Below, one piece after another: positions 47,501 to 52,517 of a stretch of DNA of 64,000 nt. The translations under genes and the position numbers were made by a program. Under the pieces are notes generated by a model, which worked only from the letters and a program-made list of their open reading frames with translations, was not told the origin of the DNA and searched no databases. Numbering within the stretch: position 1 is the stretch's first letter; every line of letters begins with the position of its first letter. The DNA is from Saxidomus purpurata (Eukaryota; Mollusca; Bivalvia; Venerida; Veneridae): contig JAFMSR010000014.1 of assembly GCA_022818135.1 (NCBI GenBank), positions 45,326,924 to 45,390,923 on the forward strand, read 5' to 3'.

Positions 47501-47812
47501 ATTGACCTAGACTCTTTATATCTCCAATTGTTTTTGAGAAAAAATCAAACCATTTACTGGTCACACCAGTTTATATTCAGATAAATTTTATACTGTTTTG
47601 ACGTCTGTTTTTAGACTTAACAAGAAATGACTGTACATGTAGATTTCATAGGAGACATTGTCATGTACAATTAAGTTTTATTTCAGATTGAGAGAAGACT
47701 TCTTGCTGTTGGGCGGGATATATCCATTGTAGTACAGCCGTCTGACTTTGTCAAGGAGCTCAAGAAACAGCTGAAAAAACTGAAGGGACACAAGGATTAC
47801 GTAATACATTGA
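2301..47812 (+). CDS. PH domain / proline-rich linker / tandem PDZ-like scaffold protein (5' partial, 9 exons)
   Basis: Join 2301-2521, 10682-10742, 14022-14177, 24237-26115, 31392-31596, 35197-35330, 42893-43005, 46256-46399, 47687-47812. All introns are GT-AG. Exon lengths sum to 3039 nt, an exact multiple of three, giving 1012 residues and a stop. Residues 1-94 are the C-terminal three quarters of a PH domain, with the near-invariant Trp of the last helix at residue 80. Residues 95-772 are low-complexity, acidic and Ser-rich, with SH3 ligands (PxxPxR at 175-180 and 303-308, PxxxPR at 685-690 and 741-746) and Tyr motifs (Y423, Y450, Y563, Y642). Residues about 820-897 and 898-1000 look like two PDZ domains joined almost without linker, followed by a Lys-rich tail, as in syntenin. 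PH domains usually bind phosphoinositides and PDZ domains bind C-terminal peptides, so a membrane-proximal adaptor is inferred. The start codon and first part of the PH domain lie before the window. Exact orthology is unknown. Confidence 0.85.
2522..2874. other. Intron 1, unique-looking part
   Basis: No open frame, repeat array or known motif is seen. Contains ordinary AT-rich intronic sequence. Confidence 0.5.
2875..3381. repeat. 18-bp minisatellite, first block, irregular
   Basis: The unit is TGTTGACATACAGGTCTA (18 bp), with TCTA/TCTG variants and frequent broken units (for example around 2970-3010, 3110-3200 and 3250-3320). A second block of the same unit is at 9863-10430. Confidence 0.9.
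3382..3540. other. Short intron 1 spacer
   Basis: Nothing recognised. It separates the 18-bp array from the inverted-repeat composite. Confidence 0.4.
3674..4586. mobile_element. TIR element with TTAGCGC subterminal repeats, TA target duplication
   Basis: Ends CTGTAAGTGT (3674-3683) and ACACTTACAG (4577-4586) are perfect inverted repeats, each flanked by TA (3672-3673, 4587-4588). TAGCGC is scattered through both subterminal regions (3690-3790 and 4500-4560). The body of about 0.9 kb has no open frame. The TA duplication suggests a Tc1/mariner-type or similar non-autonomous element. Confidence 0.7.
4838..5730. mobile_element. Hairpin-ended repeat, family A
   Basis: It begins near TTTTTAGGATCGCTCACTG, carries subrepeats of roughly 150-180 bp (CCACAAGGCCTAGAGCTTAG recurs near 5050, 5230, 5390 and 5555) and ends in a strong hairpin GAGGGCCAA-c-TTGGCCCTC followed by TTGTT near 5706-5730. 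No coding frame. Other family A copies lie at 29690-30175, 50735-51060, 56910-57134, 57275-57723 and 60070-60530. Confidence 0.65.
6038..7005. mobile_element. Hairpin-ended repeat, family B
   Basis: It starts with GTGTAAGGGGGGGTATACTG and a CCGT-rich run, then has about five subrepeats with CCCCTGGTCAGAATTTAATG, and ends ATCACCTTCAGTGATAGTTC then TAGTT near 6970-6994. A second, shorter copy is at 27405-28042. No coding frame. Confidence 0.65.
7006..7368. repeat. AT-rich stretch with a two-copy direct repeat
   Basis: CGTCTATCCGGAAATCGGTG near 7060 recurs, diverged, as ATTATCCGGAAATCGGTAC near 7220, a spacing of roughly 160 bp. No gene signal. Confidence 0.45.
7369..9541. mobile_element. TIR element with clusters of the palindrome GCAAGCTTGC
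   Basis: CATCCCAAACCAAAAT at 7369-7384 is perfectly inverted at 9526-9541. Just inside each end are dense clusters of the 10-bp palindrome GCAAGCTTGC and its truncations (7389-7745 and 9338-9525). A possible 3-bp TGT duplication flanks it. The central 1.5 kb is AT-rich without an open frame longer than short noise. Superfamily unknown. Confidence 0.65.
7880..8125. repeat. Degenerate GGAATTCCA-type short repeat
   Basis: Motifs such as TGGAATTCCATCTGAATACC and CCACTGGAAT recur in both orientations at about 20-26 bp spacing, inside the AAGCTTGC element. Confidence 0.5.
9542..9862. other. Spacer ending in a hAT-like terminus
   Basis: GC-richer sequence (GGCGGCGACTTTGATTTCGC) ends CGGCCGATCCCTG exactly where the 18-bp array resumes. 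GATCCCTG is a plausible right end of a hAT-type element, but no matching left end was found. Confidence 0.35.
9863..10430. repeat. 18-bp minisatellite, second block, about 31 copies
   Basis: Same unit as 2875-3381 (TGTTGACATACAGGTCTA). Because 18 is a multiple of three and the unit lacks stops, open frames of 129 and 142 codons appear on the two strands; these are repeat artefacts. Confidence 0.93.
10682..10742 (+). CDS. Exon b: PH domain C-terminal helix
   Basis: This 61-bp exon is found by splicing, not as a free-standing open frame. The acceptor CATACAG ends at 10681; the donor CGG|GTACGT has GT at 10743-10744. Joined in phase to the previous exon it reads RAHMSEWCRCLERNLRNLGLR, the amphipathic closing helix of a PH domain with its conserved Trp (residue 80). 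The other reading phases do not give this helix, which supports both flanking junctions. Confidence 0.9.
10743..11485. other. Intron 2, unique part with a CTGTC-rich run
   Basis: No gene signal. A degenerate CCATCTGTCTGTCCATTCCT run is at 11283-11350. Confidence 0.5.
11486..13016. repeat. 47-bp minisatellite, about 32 copies
   Basis: The unit core is AGTATTGGTGTAGACTTTGA followed by CCATCGG. Copies at 12061 and 12108 show the 47-bp period. Two unit types alternate irregularly: GGTCATGTTGACAAACATG and GGAAGTGTTGACAAACATG, with AAAGTG variants. It lies in intron 2. Since 47 is not a multiple of three, the minus-strand frames through it rotate and are not genes. Confidence 0.95.
13017..14021. 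other. Intron 2, unique part
   Basis: AT-rich, no repeat array or coding signal recognised. The open frames at 13499-13898 lack splice support or recognisable protein features. Confidence 0.5.
14022..14177 (+). CDS. Exon c: linker after the PH domain
   Basis: The acceptor TATATTTGTAG ends at 14021; the donor CACAG|GTACTT has GT at 14178-14179. The exon is 156 bp, phase 0 at both ends, residues 95-146. It is polar and acidic, with VKGDYKPTITSIDDPPTEP and EEQLVVGASNILDDET. No domain is recognised. Because it is phase-symmetric, it could be skipped without a frameshift. Confidence 0.85.
14350..15533. repeat. 70-bp minisatellite, about 16 copies
   Basis: The unit holds CATCTATGCAAGGTGTACAA, GGTCATAGCGATGTCATGAA and TATTATATATAATATCA. 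Copies at 14461, 14531 and 14601 show the 70-bp period. A last partial unit lies at 17833-17890 beyond an insertion. Confidence 0.93.
15534..17832. mobile_element. 2.3-kb insertion in the 70-bp array, hAT-like
   Basis: AATATCAC at 15526-15533 and 17833-17840 flanks the insert, an apparent 8-bp target duplication (identity extends to 10 bases, and the array itself contains this string). Both ends carry GAGTACTCG and GGTATTCGG motifs; the right end finishes GTCATCCCTAAT. No transposase frame. A family C repeat (16334-17404) is nested inside. Confidence 0.55.
16334..17404. mobile_element. Hairpin-ended repeat, family C
   Basis: It begins AGCTCACCTGAGCTGGCTCAGG, a 5' hairpin, then GTCCGTCGTCCGTCGTCCG, followed by about six subrepeats of about 145 bp with GGGGTCAAAAACTAGGTCAC, and ends GGTGAGCGATAAAGGGCCATCATGG. 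The usual TTGGCCCTCTTGTT end is eroded here. Other copies: 26140-26680, 51625-52300, 56655-58310. Confidence 0.65.
17833..17890. repeat. Residual unit of the 70-bp array
   Basis: AATATCACATTTATGCAAGG to GCGATGTCATAAC continues the array interrupted at 15533. Confidence 0.8.
17891..18504. other. Intron 3, unique part
   Basis: No gene, array or element recognised. Confidence 0.4.
18505..19424. mobile_element. Hairpin-ended repeat, family D
   Basis: The 5' hairpin TATACCCCC/GGGGGTATA (about 18506-18540) is followed by TCGGTTTGTCGGTCGGTC, then five subrepeats of roughly 150 bp with GTTTCCGGATGATAACTCAT and GGTCAAAGGTCAAGGTCAC. It ends GTCACTCTTGTGACAG then TTCTAGTT. No coding frame. Confidence 0.65.
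19425..19780. repeat. Fragment related to family F
   Basis: CATAACTCCAAAAGTATTGA and GCATGACTCGAAAAGTATG recall the subrepeats of 60539-63096. Degenerate. Confidence 0.4.
19781..20681. other. Intron 3, unique part
   Basis: AT-rich; nothing recognised. Confidence 0.4.
21730..22046 (-). repeat. Interspersed repeat, family K, minus strand
   Basis: It ends (read on +) with GGACGGACGGACGGTGCG then ATTTTAATATGCC and TTTGGGGGCATAAAA, the reverse complement of the start at 31770 (TGCCCCCAAAGGTGGG). A further fragment is at 49322-49600. Confidence 0.55.
22783..23020. repeat. Foldback with 30-bp perfect arms
   Basis: Positions 22783-22812 are the exact reverse complement of 22991-23020 (arm core AATTCATTGAAACAACAATT). 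The loop of 178 bp contains CCGTACGATGTCCGTACG. No coding content. Possibly a MITE remnant. Confidence 0.6.
22895..23560. repeat. CpG-rich CGTACG block
   Basis: Repeated CGTACGG and TGTCCG motifs (GTACGGTGTCCGCACGGTG near 23060; TACGATGCTCGCAAG near 23480) stand out against the AT-rich surroundings. An overlapping 129-codon frame at 23042-23431 has no recognisable domain and is probably chance. Confidence 0.4.
24237..26115 (+). CDS. Exon d: large disordered, SH3-ligand and Tyr-motif exon
   Basis: The acceptor ATATTTCAG ends at 24236. The donor AGTG|GTAATA has GT at 26116-26117. The exon is 1879 bp, residues 147-773. It is rich in Ser, Asp, Glu and Lys with no globular pattern. Candidate ligand motifs are RPPPRLPER (172-180, class II PxxPxR), PEVPLR (303-308), PPIPKKR (717-723), PVAPPR (685-690), PALPPR (741-746) and PVPPPPRR (754-761). 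The two PxxxPR sites are of the kind bound by CIN85/CD2AP SH3 domains. Possible phosphotyrosine sites are VYETL (Y423), VYEAT (Y450), LYSDF (Y563) and AYEPI (Y642). Without splicing, the frame stays open only five more codons, to a TGA at 26130-26132. Confidence 0.92.
26135..26680. mobile_element. Family C repeat, truncated
   Basis: Starts TTATTAGCTCACCTGGGCAG just after exon d and carries GGGGTCAAAAACTAGGTGAC-type subrepeats. The 3' end is lost. Confidence 0.55.
26946..27368. mobile_element. MITE-like element with 38-bp inverted ends
   Basis: Arms 26946-26983 and 27331-27368 are imperfect inverted repeats sharing TTTCACGAAAATACTTAAG. The body of about 420 bp is AT-rich and non-coding. Superfamily not assigned. 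Confidence 0.65.
27405..28042. mobile_element. Hairpin-ended repeat, family B (second copy)
   Basis: Starts TTTATACCCCCATCCCC with AAAGTGTAAAG and GTGTACTGGATTC; ends ATCACCTTCAGTGATAGTTC then TAGTT, like 6038-7005. Confidence 0.6.
28085..29612. mobile_element. Hairpin-ended repeat, family G, split by an insertion
   Basis: The 5' end AAGCTCTACTGGACGAAGTC and CAACTGAGCTT can fold. Subrepeats carry GTCAAAGTCACAGTGACCTC. The end is TTGGGCCTCTTGTTTTT. The element at 28549-29531 interrupts it, and the interrupted text (CCCTATAGTTTTTGGGGTCA type) resumes after it at about 29534. Confidence 0.55.
28549..29531. mobile_element. Tc1/mariner-like non-autonomous element
   Basis: Ends CAGTGGTGC (28549-28557) and GCACCACTG (29523-29531) are inverted and flanked by TA on both sides (28547-28548, 29532-29533). 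CAGTGGTGC-type termini with TA duplications are characteristic of Tc1/mariner. The 983-bp body holds degenerate ATCGTGC/CATTCATCG repeats at both ends and no transposase. Confidence 0.65.
29690..30175. mobile_element. Family A repeat, 5' truncated
   Basis: ACTCGAGACCTAGATATTCA and repeated CCTAGAAC motifs lead to GCCATGTTGTCCCTCTTGTT at the end. Confidence 0.5.
30182..31292. mobile_element. Hairpin-ended repeat, family E
   Basis: Starts TTAGCTTGTTTTTTCGAAG and GGGGAGCTGTCCTACTCGCC, has subrepeats of about 160 bp (GTCAGAATTATGGCCC, CTTGTTTACCATCATAACC), and ends GCATGCTGTCCTACTGACAG then CTCATGTT. Family E also occurs at 53366-54712, 58709-59958 and 63658-63871. Confidence 0.6.
31392..31596 (+). 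CDS. Exon e: start of the first PDZ-like domain
   Basis: The acceptor TTTAAAATTAG ends at 31391; the donor ATTTG|GTAAGG has GT at 31597-31598. It completes the Gly codon split in exon d and covers residues 773-841. An amphipathic stretch (TVMNLKQNQVDILRSEIE) precedes GGLVKVISKVHFQSGLALVECFSKIW, which would form the first strands and carboxylate-loop region of PDZ1. The exon ends two bases into the Trp codon. Confidence 0.88.
31597..31767. other. Intron 5, unique start
   Basis: AT-rich, nothing recognised. Confidence 0.4.
31768..32470 (+). repeat. Interspersed repeat, family K
   Basis: Starts TGCCCCCAAAGGTGGGTATA and CGCACCGTCTGTCTGTCC, with repeated TTTGTCATGCATTGAAGGAT and GTCACACAAAAG segments. 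The 3' end is unclear. Confidence 0.5.
32640..34037. mobile_element. Hairpin-ended repeat, family D'
   Basis: Starts ATACCCCCAAAACGAAGTTT, then a GGTC(GGTC)n run (32690-32760), then eight subrepeats of about 145-155 bp with GAATTCAATACAACTTCATA and TTGCCCTTTGTTACTTTTCC. It ends CTATCACATTTAGTGATAGC then TGTAGTT. Arg/Gly/Ser-rich frames across the GGTC run are artefacts. Confidence 0.65.
34107..35196. repeat. 43-bp minisatellite abutting the exon f acceptor, about 25 copies
   Basis: The unit contains AGTTATTTCTGTTGCATTCA, then GATATACCTTCTGTGATAGC and CCT. Copies at 34148 and 34191 show the 43-bp period. The final unit runs AGTTATTTCTGTTGTAG straight into exon f at 35197, so the gene's own 3' splice tract is part of the repeat. 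Confidence 0.93.
35197..35330 (+). CDS. Exon f: core of the first PDZ-like domain
   Basis: The acceptor TTTCTGTTGTAG ends at 35196; the donor AAAG|GTAAAA has GT at 35331-35332. Residues 841-885 read IAGWDVKKFPRLYDKFHIGD then QLISINDVQVTDLSFAHKLV. The GDQLISIND block and the following helix are the strongest PDZ signature in the protein. A 43-bp minisatellite abuts the acceptor, and its units repeat the same pyrimidine tract plus AG. Confidence 0.92.
35510..35983. repeat. 18-bp minisatellite in intron 6, first block
   Basis: The unit is TTGCAATCAGTAGTATAC (18 bp) with CTC/CTT variants, about 25 copies. Related to the 36-bp array that follows. Confidence 0.93.
35992..36415. mobile_element. hAT-like MITE with 8-bp target duplication
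   Basis: Left end TAGGGATGTAATCGATT and right end (reverse complement) TAGGGATGTCATTGATT match at 15 of 17 bases. GCTGGTAG at 35984-35991 is repeated at 36416-36423. An 8-bp duplication and TAGGG termini are hAT traits. Subterminal CGATATAT/ATATCGAT motifs are present. The 424-bp body has no transposase. Removing it and one duplication restores a continuous array. Confidence 0.8.
36424..36655. repeat. 18-bp-type minisatellite, middle block
   Basis: Irregular units such as GTATACTCGCATTCAG and TATGCTTGCAATGGGTAG continue the array after the hAT-like insertion. Confidence 0.8.
36656..36838. mobile_element. Short insertion in the array
   Basis: Non-array sequence of 183 bp ending GATCCCTG, flanked by TTCAGT on both sides (36650-36655, 36839-36844). 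It contains CTCGGACCGATTTTTAAG and AATCGGTCCAGCAAG. Possibly a truncated hAT-type element; the left end lacks the expected CAGGG. Confidence 0.4.
36839..41846. repeat. 36-bp minisatellite (two 18-bp halves), about 139 copies
   Basis: The halves are AGTAGTATGCTTGCAATC and GGTAGTATACCTGCAATA; copies at 36901 and 36937 show the 36-bp period. There is higher-order structure with an offset of 1034 bp (see findings). The unit has no stop in several frames, so long frames (up to 557 codons, repeating SIPAISSMLAIG) arise; they lie inside intron 6 and shift at indels. Confidence 0.95.
41884..42010. repeat. Family D' fragment
   Basis: ATACCCCTTAAATGAAG, GGAGTCACCCGGTGGTGAAG and TTCTTGTCCGGAGCATTTCT match the 5' part of 32640-34037. 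Confidence 0.55.
42014..42600. repeat. 35-bp minisatellite, about 16 copies
   Basis: The unit holds AGCACCAGTAAATGGGATCA followed by ACGTGCATTGTGTAT. Copies at 42121 and 42156 show the 35-bp period. Confidence 0.92.
42601..42892. other. Intron 6, unique 3' end
   Basis: AT-rich sequence leading to the exon g acceptor; nothing else seen. Confidence 0.5.
42893..43005 (+). CDS. Exon g: end of PDZ1 and start of PDZ2
   Basis: The acceptor TCTGTATTTTTAG ends at 42892; the donor GCAGAG|GTGAGT has GT at 43006-43007. Residues 886-923 include IEISIRRIP, the last strand of PDZ1, then VYAIQRGAEGESLGIKREGG, the first strands and binding-loop region of PDZ2. The near absence of a linker between the two domains recalls syntenin. 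Confidence 0.88.
43150..45828. repeat. 40/41-bp minisatellite, about 65 copies
   Basis: The unit alternates GATTAAAAGATATGGTCATT with GAGTAAAATATATAGTCATT, each followed by TAAAAGTCCCCTATATATAG. Single-base length variants (AAAGTC/AAAAGTC) give 40- and 41-bp units. It fills most of intron 7. AT-rich and stop-rich, with no frame. Confidence 0.95.
45829..46255. other. Intron 7, unique 3' part
   Basis: Contains GTGCAGATCATGATCAGTCT, a piece of the GATCATGATC interspersed repeat. The open frame at 45944-46147 has no recognisable features. Confidence 0.45.
46256..46399 (+). CDS. Exon h: core of PDZ2
   Basis: The acceptor TTATGTTTCAG ends at 46255; the donor CAGTGAG|GTATAT has GT at 46400-46401. 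It is 144 bp, phase 0 at both ends, residues 924-971. IVYIDPLGLAYKHGL and MLTEINMRPLNLFFKDSEI match the middle strands and second helix of a PDZ domain and resemble syntenin PDZ2 in layout. The donor is the first member of a 20-bp tandem array whose units copy this exon-intron boundary. Confidence 0.9.
46390..47020. repeat. 20-bp minisatellite copying the exon h donor, about 30 copies
   Basis: The unit is CACAGTGAGGTATATAGTAA (20 bp), with GC and TA variants. The first unit includes the last bases of exon h and its GT donor. Confidence 0.93.
47021..47686. other. Intron 8, unique part
   Basis: No repeat or gene signal recognised; ends in the exon i acceptor. Confidence 0.5.
47687..47812 (+). 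CDS. Exon i: end of PDZ2, Lys-rich tail, stop codon
   Basis: The acceptor GTTTTATTTCAG ends at 47686. Forty-one codons and a TGA at 47810-47812 finish the protein at residue 1012. DISIVVQPSDFVKELK is the last PDZ2 strand running into a helix, followed by a basic tail ending in DYVIH. A Lys-rich helix after the last PDZ strand is also seen in syntenin. This is the true C-terminus on current evidence. Confidence 0.92.
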   Translation: MERRLLAVGRDISIVVQPSDFVKELKKQLKKLKGHKDYVIH

Positions 47813-48316
47813 TACAACACTCTACATACATGATTATACAGCCTCATTATTGCTACAGCAATTTTTCTTACTAGAAAAGAAAAATAAATGCAAGAATTCT
47901 TTGGAAAATTTCATTTTTTTTCTGCCTTTTTTTTCATTTTTCTGCACTTAGATGTTTTAAGAAGTGAGAACTTGTTTTCTCTTGCTAAAGTTTAGTACAT
48001 TTGCTTTATTTTAGATATGCAATGAAATACAGAATGTAAGTAAAGAAACTATCACTTGGAGGGTAGTGAATTAACCAATGAGTTTATGATTTACCTGTCC
48101 ACTGTATGATATCTACATGTATTTGACAAATGCACCTAGTATAGTCATAAAGACCTGCCTCCTTGGATGAGTGGTCATTGTTACTGACTTGAAATTATAA
48201 AAACCTCTCATTGATTGAGGGTCATTTGTTTGGGGCCCACTGCTGGCCTAATGTGTTATATTAGAAAGTTGGCAGTTTCTTACAGAGGATTGGAGTATCA
48301 GGAGTTTTTAGGTAAA
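47813..48316. other. 3' UTR and proximal downstream flank
   Basis: Starts after the stop codon and includes the candidate AATAAA at 47883. No open frame. Confidence 0.5.
47883..47888 (+). promoter_or_regulatory. Candidate polyadenylation signal
   Basis: AATAAA lies 71 bases after the stop codon and is the first such hexamer downstream. A T-rich stretch follows from about 47911. A second AATAAA is at 49874-49879 if a longer 3' UTR is used. Inferred from motif only. Confidence 0.5.
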
Positions 48317-48830
48317 CTGACTCTTCAACTCTTGTGTAACTGAAGGCAGGAACAGGCAAGCGCTAGCACTGGTTCAGCTCTTGTGTAACTGAAGGCAGGA
48401 ACAGGCAAGCGCTAGCACTGGTTCAACTCTTGTGTAACTGAAGGCAGGAACAGGCAAGCGCTAGCACTGGTTCAACTCTTGTGTGACTGAAGGCAGGAAC
48501 AGGCAAGCGCTAGCACTGGTTCAACTCTTGTGTGACTGAAGGCAGGAACAGGCAAGCGCTAGCACTGGTTCAACTCTTGTGTGACTGAAGGCAGGAACAG
48601 GCAAGCGCTAGCACTGGTTCAACTCCAGTGTAACTGAAGGCAGGAACAGGCAAGCGCTAGCACTGGTTCAACTCCAGTGTAACTGAAGGCAGGAACAGGC
48701 AAGCGCTAGCACTGGTTCAACTCCAGTGTAACTGAAGGCAGGAACAGGCAAGAGCTAGCACTGGTTCAACTCCAGTGTAACTGAAGGCAGGTTACAGGCT
48801 AGCACTAGCACTGGTTCAACTCGTGTGTAA
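48317..48830. repeat. 49-bp minisatellite, about 10 copies
   Basis: The unit holds AACTGAAGGCAGGAACAGGC, AAGCGCTAGCACTGGTTCAA and CTCTTGTGT. Copies at 48362 and 48411 show the 49-bp period. Very low divergence between units suggests recent expansion. Confidence 0.95.
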
Positions 48831-50515
48831 CAAAATCATGCCTCTCATCATAATACAGTTAACTGTATAAAGTTCTTTTTAAAACTGTGTTCAACAAGAC
48901 TTACTTGAATACAGTGGACACAAGGTTACAAAGCTAGCAAGATTGATTAACTTGTAATCCTTTAGGGGTGATCATTAATTTTATCTTTAGCATATTTTGT
49001 GATAGGGCTAATTATGATTTTATTTTATGATATATCACTAGTTGCTATTGTTTTACATTGGATTAGATCATTTATGTAGAATTGCATTTAGCATGTTCTT
49101 TATCATTCCAAGGCTTTTATTGTTTTGATAAATTAATATATTTTTATTTGGTGATTAGCTTTTTAAGCATGTAGGTATTGAAACAGTATACATGTATATT
49201 CTTAGTGTTTCTGTAAATATGTGCCATAGAGCAGCAAATGAACATATATGTTAATTTATGTTATGTTATATAATTATGTTTTCCCACATACACATGTTGA
49301 TTAAGAATCATGCTTGTTTTGATGTCCCCAAAGGCAGGCATATTTAAATTGCACCATCTGTCTGTCTGAGCTTACGTATAGATACGTAGATGGCTAGGAG
49401 GACAATACATAACTGTAAATTCTGTTCATTCAGTCTGTTATGTGGCTTAAATTTTCTTTTACGTGGCTTAAAGAACAATGGAAATAACAAAAGCATAGCT
49501 ACATAAGCATCACTTCATAAGGGCGTCCCTCTGTTCAGCACATCAAGGGATCGTGTCAGTGCAAGACCCACGTCCCTACGTTGTGAGTTTGAGCCCTGTA
49601 ATGAATTGTGAAAGTGATGTTTGTAACCTGATATCTTGTCCTTGTTTAATACTGAAATGTGCAATTTGAACATTTTAGTATTACTTGTTCTTCTAGTGTT
49701 CATGTTATGATAGAAATTAGGCTATCAAAGGGTTCTGTTTATGCTTTAAAACCATGTCCCTGTGCAAATATGCACATTACTTTTAATGCATGGCTGCATG
49801 AGATGGTTTCTTTTAGGTTAACTGCATTCGCCAAAATTCTCTCCTTAGGAGAAATGTATAATACAGTGTACATAATAAATGTATAATACAGTGTACAGAA
49901 AGTAGCAGATGGTTTTTAAAGTCCCATTAGCACTTTTGATGTAGTTTTACTTGTTGCTCTTGCATTACCGAGAAAGATATCTTGCCTACGAAAATAACTG
50001 TTATTTGTTCGGCAAACATTCCTAACGATGATTTTTAAATCAAAAGTACATGCTATAAATAGAAAAGAGTATTTTTTCAATAATACTGCTAAATACGGAA
50101 TGCCATCTGACAACTTTTTTGCATGAAGAAGCGCCAAAATATGGAAGAAATGTTAATGTCAACATTGGTTTAGACTAAATCAAACACAATTCTATCGGCA
50201 ATCTATCTGTAAATTTATTATTATCTATTTATATATAGAATATATAGTGATAATATGACTTTAAACTATTTCCCGTTTTAATGAATTTGATGTACAGTTG
50301 TAGAAAAAGAAGAGATAATAAAAACCTGATTTTTGCATACATGCAATACAAAAGAGTAGGGGTGGCCATGTATTGCTCTTTATAAATGAGAAGTGGACCA
50401 GCATTTAACATTGAGTTTATATAGTAATTTATTCTCATTATTCCCATTGCCAATTCTAGTACTTCAAATCCTGACACTGGCTATCTTTCAATTTGAACAG
50501 TACCATTAATTAAGA
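48831..50515. other. Downstream AT-rich flank with a family K fragment
   Basis: 49322-49600 has GTCCCCAAAGGCAGGCATAT and CACCATCTGTCTGTCTGAG, a family K remnant. The rest shows no gene or array. Confidence 0.45.
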
Positions 50516-50680
50516 AATAATCTATGGCTTGGAGTGCTTTATCAATACTGAAGCATTCCTCAGAGGTGGTGTGTCTGGTGGAATAATTCATGAGGGCGAA
50601 GCCAGAGTGAATTATTAGGCAGGCACAGTACCAATGGGAAATGCTTAAATTTTGATAAGCACTCCAAGCCATAGATTATT
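50516..50680. repeat. Foldback element, 165 bp
   Basis: The arm at 50516-50544 (core TCTATGGCTTGGAGTGCTT) is inverted at 50653-50680 with one indel. The loop is about 108 bp. MITE-like. Confidence 0.65.
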
Positions 50681-50734
50681 TTGATTCTTAAAAGCCGAAT
50701 TTATGAAAACTATTGTAACTACTACGGACCTTTT

Positions 50735-51060
50735 TAGCTCACCTGGCACAAAGTGCCAGAGTGAGCTATTAGGATCACTCACCGTCCGGGGTCCGTCGTA
50801 CGTCGTCCGTCTGTCCACCATTTCCTTAAAGCGACATCTCCTCTGAAACCACTGGGCCAATGTTGCTGAGACTTTGCAGGAATGTTCCTTGCATGAAGCT
50901 TTATCAAAGTTGTTCAAAGAATTCCATTCCATGCAGAACTCTGGTTGCTATGGCAACAAATAGGAAAAACTTAGTACGTCATCCGTCGTCCGTCCATCCG
51001 TCCACCATTTCCTTCAAACGACATCTCCTCTGAAACCACTGGGCCAATGTTGCTCATATT
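50735..51060. mobile_element. Family A repeat, 3' truncated
   Basis: TTTTTAGCTCACCTGGCAC with AAAGTGCCAGAGTGAGC forms the 5' hairpin; ACATCTCCTCTGAAACCACT appears twice. Confidence 0.55.
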
Positions 51061-51624
51061 GACTATAGAAATATACCATAGGCATATTAGAATTGCTCAT
51101 AGAGGGGCTTACTGAAGATTTCCTGCTGGAATATCATGTTCAGAATGCACTGAAAGGCTGATCATGATCTGCACTAGTTGCAGTGACATAACCACTTGTT
51201 GGCAGCAGGGTACAGGTAAATCTTGGGGAAAAACTCAGTTATGTATTAGTGTTGATCAGTACACGTCTTTTAAAAAGAAATTGCAGAAACTAAATTTTTT
51301 GCATGTGACACTGTTTTTAGACGTAGCTGGCTTTTGACCTACTTTTTGGACTAACCAAATGTTATGAACTGAATTGAATTTATATACGACCGTCTTGGTT
51401 GCATGTACTCTTTATTGATAAATTTGCAACATCAGCCACATGTAAATCCAAGATGGTAGCGTGTGGGGGTCTTGTGAAACATTGAAATATTTACAATATT
51501 CTTCAGTAACATTTTGTTATGAGAATGACAGCAAACAATACCAGTTGCACAACAAATTCTTTTGTGTTCCCCCAGTAACACATATGGTCTAATGCAAGTG
51601 TCATTCCTGCTGCCTGTCTTAATA
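51061..51624. other. Flank with GATCATGATC fragment
   Basis: TGATCATGATCTGCACTAG near 51159 belongs to the interspersed repeat also seen near 250 and 1655. Nothing else recognised. Confidence 0.4.
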
Positions 51625-52300
51625 TATACAAAGTGCTCAAGGTGAGCTATTGTGATCGCCTGGTGACCGTCGTCTGTCTGTTGTCTTGGGTAAAAAACTA
51701 GGTCACCTTATCGAATCATAGAAAAACCTTGTGTATGCAATAGAAGTTGCATTTTCATTGGATCTTCATGAAACTTGGCCAGAATGACTGCCTTGATATA
51801 ATCTAGGTCGAGTAGGAATATGGGTAATCTGGGGTCAAAAACTAGGTCATGGGTCAAATCATAGGAAAACCTTGTGTATGCAATATAGGTTGCATTTTCA
51901 CTGAATTTTAATGAAACTTGGTTACTATGATTGTCTTAATGAAATTTAGATCGAGTTTGAATATTGGTCATCTGGGGTAAAAAAAAACTAGGTCACCGTG
52001 TTAAAAACCTTGTGTCTGCTATACAGGTGACATTTACAACCCAATCATCATGAATATTTGTCAGAATGCTTGTGTGGATCACCTGGGATTTAAAGCTAGA
52101 TCACCAGGTCAGTTCTGAGGAAAACCTTGTTGGTACTCAAATTTCACAGCCAATCATGTCAATGGACCAGAAGGTTTGTCTTGTCAAGGTCAAACAGAAT
52201 ATTTGTGTATATGATATGTAATTTAGGGTTGAAGTTTGGTCACATATGATCATAAGTAGGTCTCGGGTGAGCATTATAGAGCCACCTTGGCCCTCTTTTG
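51625..52300. mobile_element. Family C repeat
   Basis: Starts CAAGGTGAGCTATTGTGATC and CCGTCGTCTGTCTGTTGTC, subrepeats with AACCTTGTGTATGCAATAG, ends GAGCCACCTTGGCCCTCTTT. Confidence 0.6.
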
Positions 52301-52517
52301 GATTATTATACAGTTTTAAATGTTACTGATGACTACTATTCCAACTTTAAAAAAATTAAAGTCTGAAGAGTGCGTGTTGTTAACTCTCAAATGATTATCA
52401 TTATTCAGGGTACCATGTGAAGCTGAAATGTTTTTGCGCTTGTATGTCTTTACTAAATGATATTTGAATGTATTGTAATCCTTTAATCTGTGACTTATAT
52501 GTGAGCGTTGAAATCAT

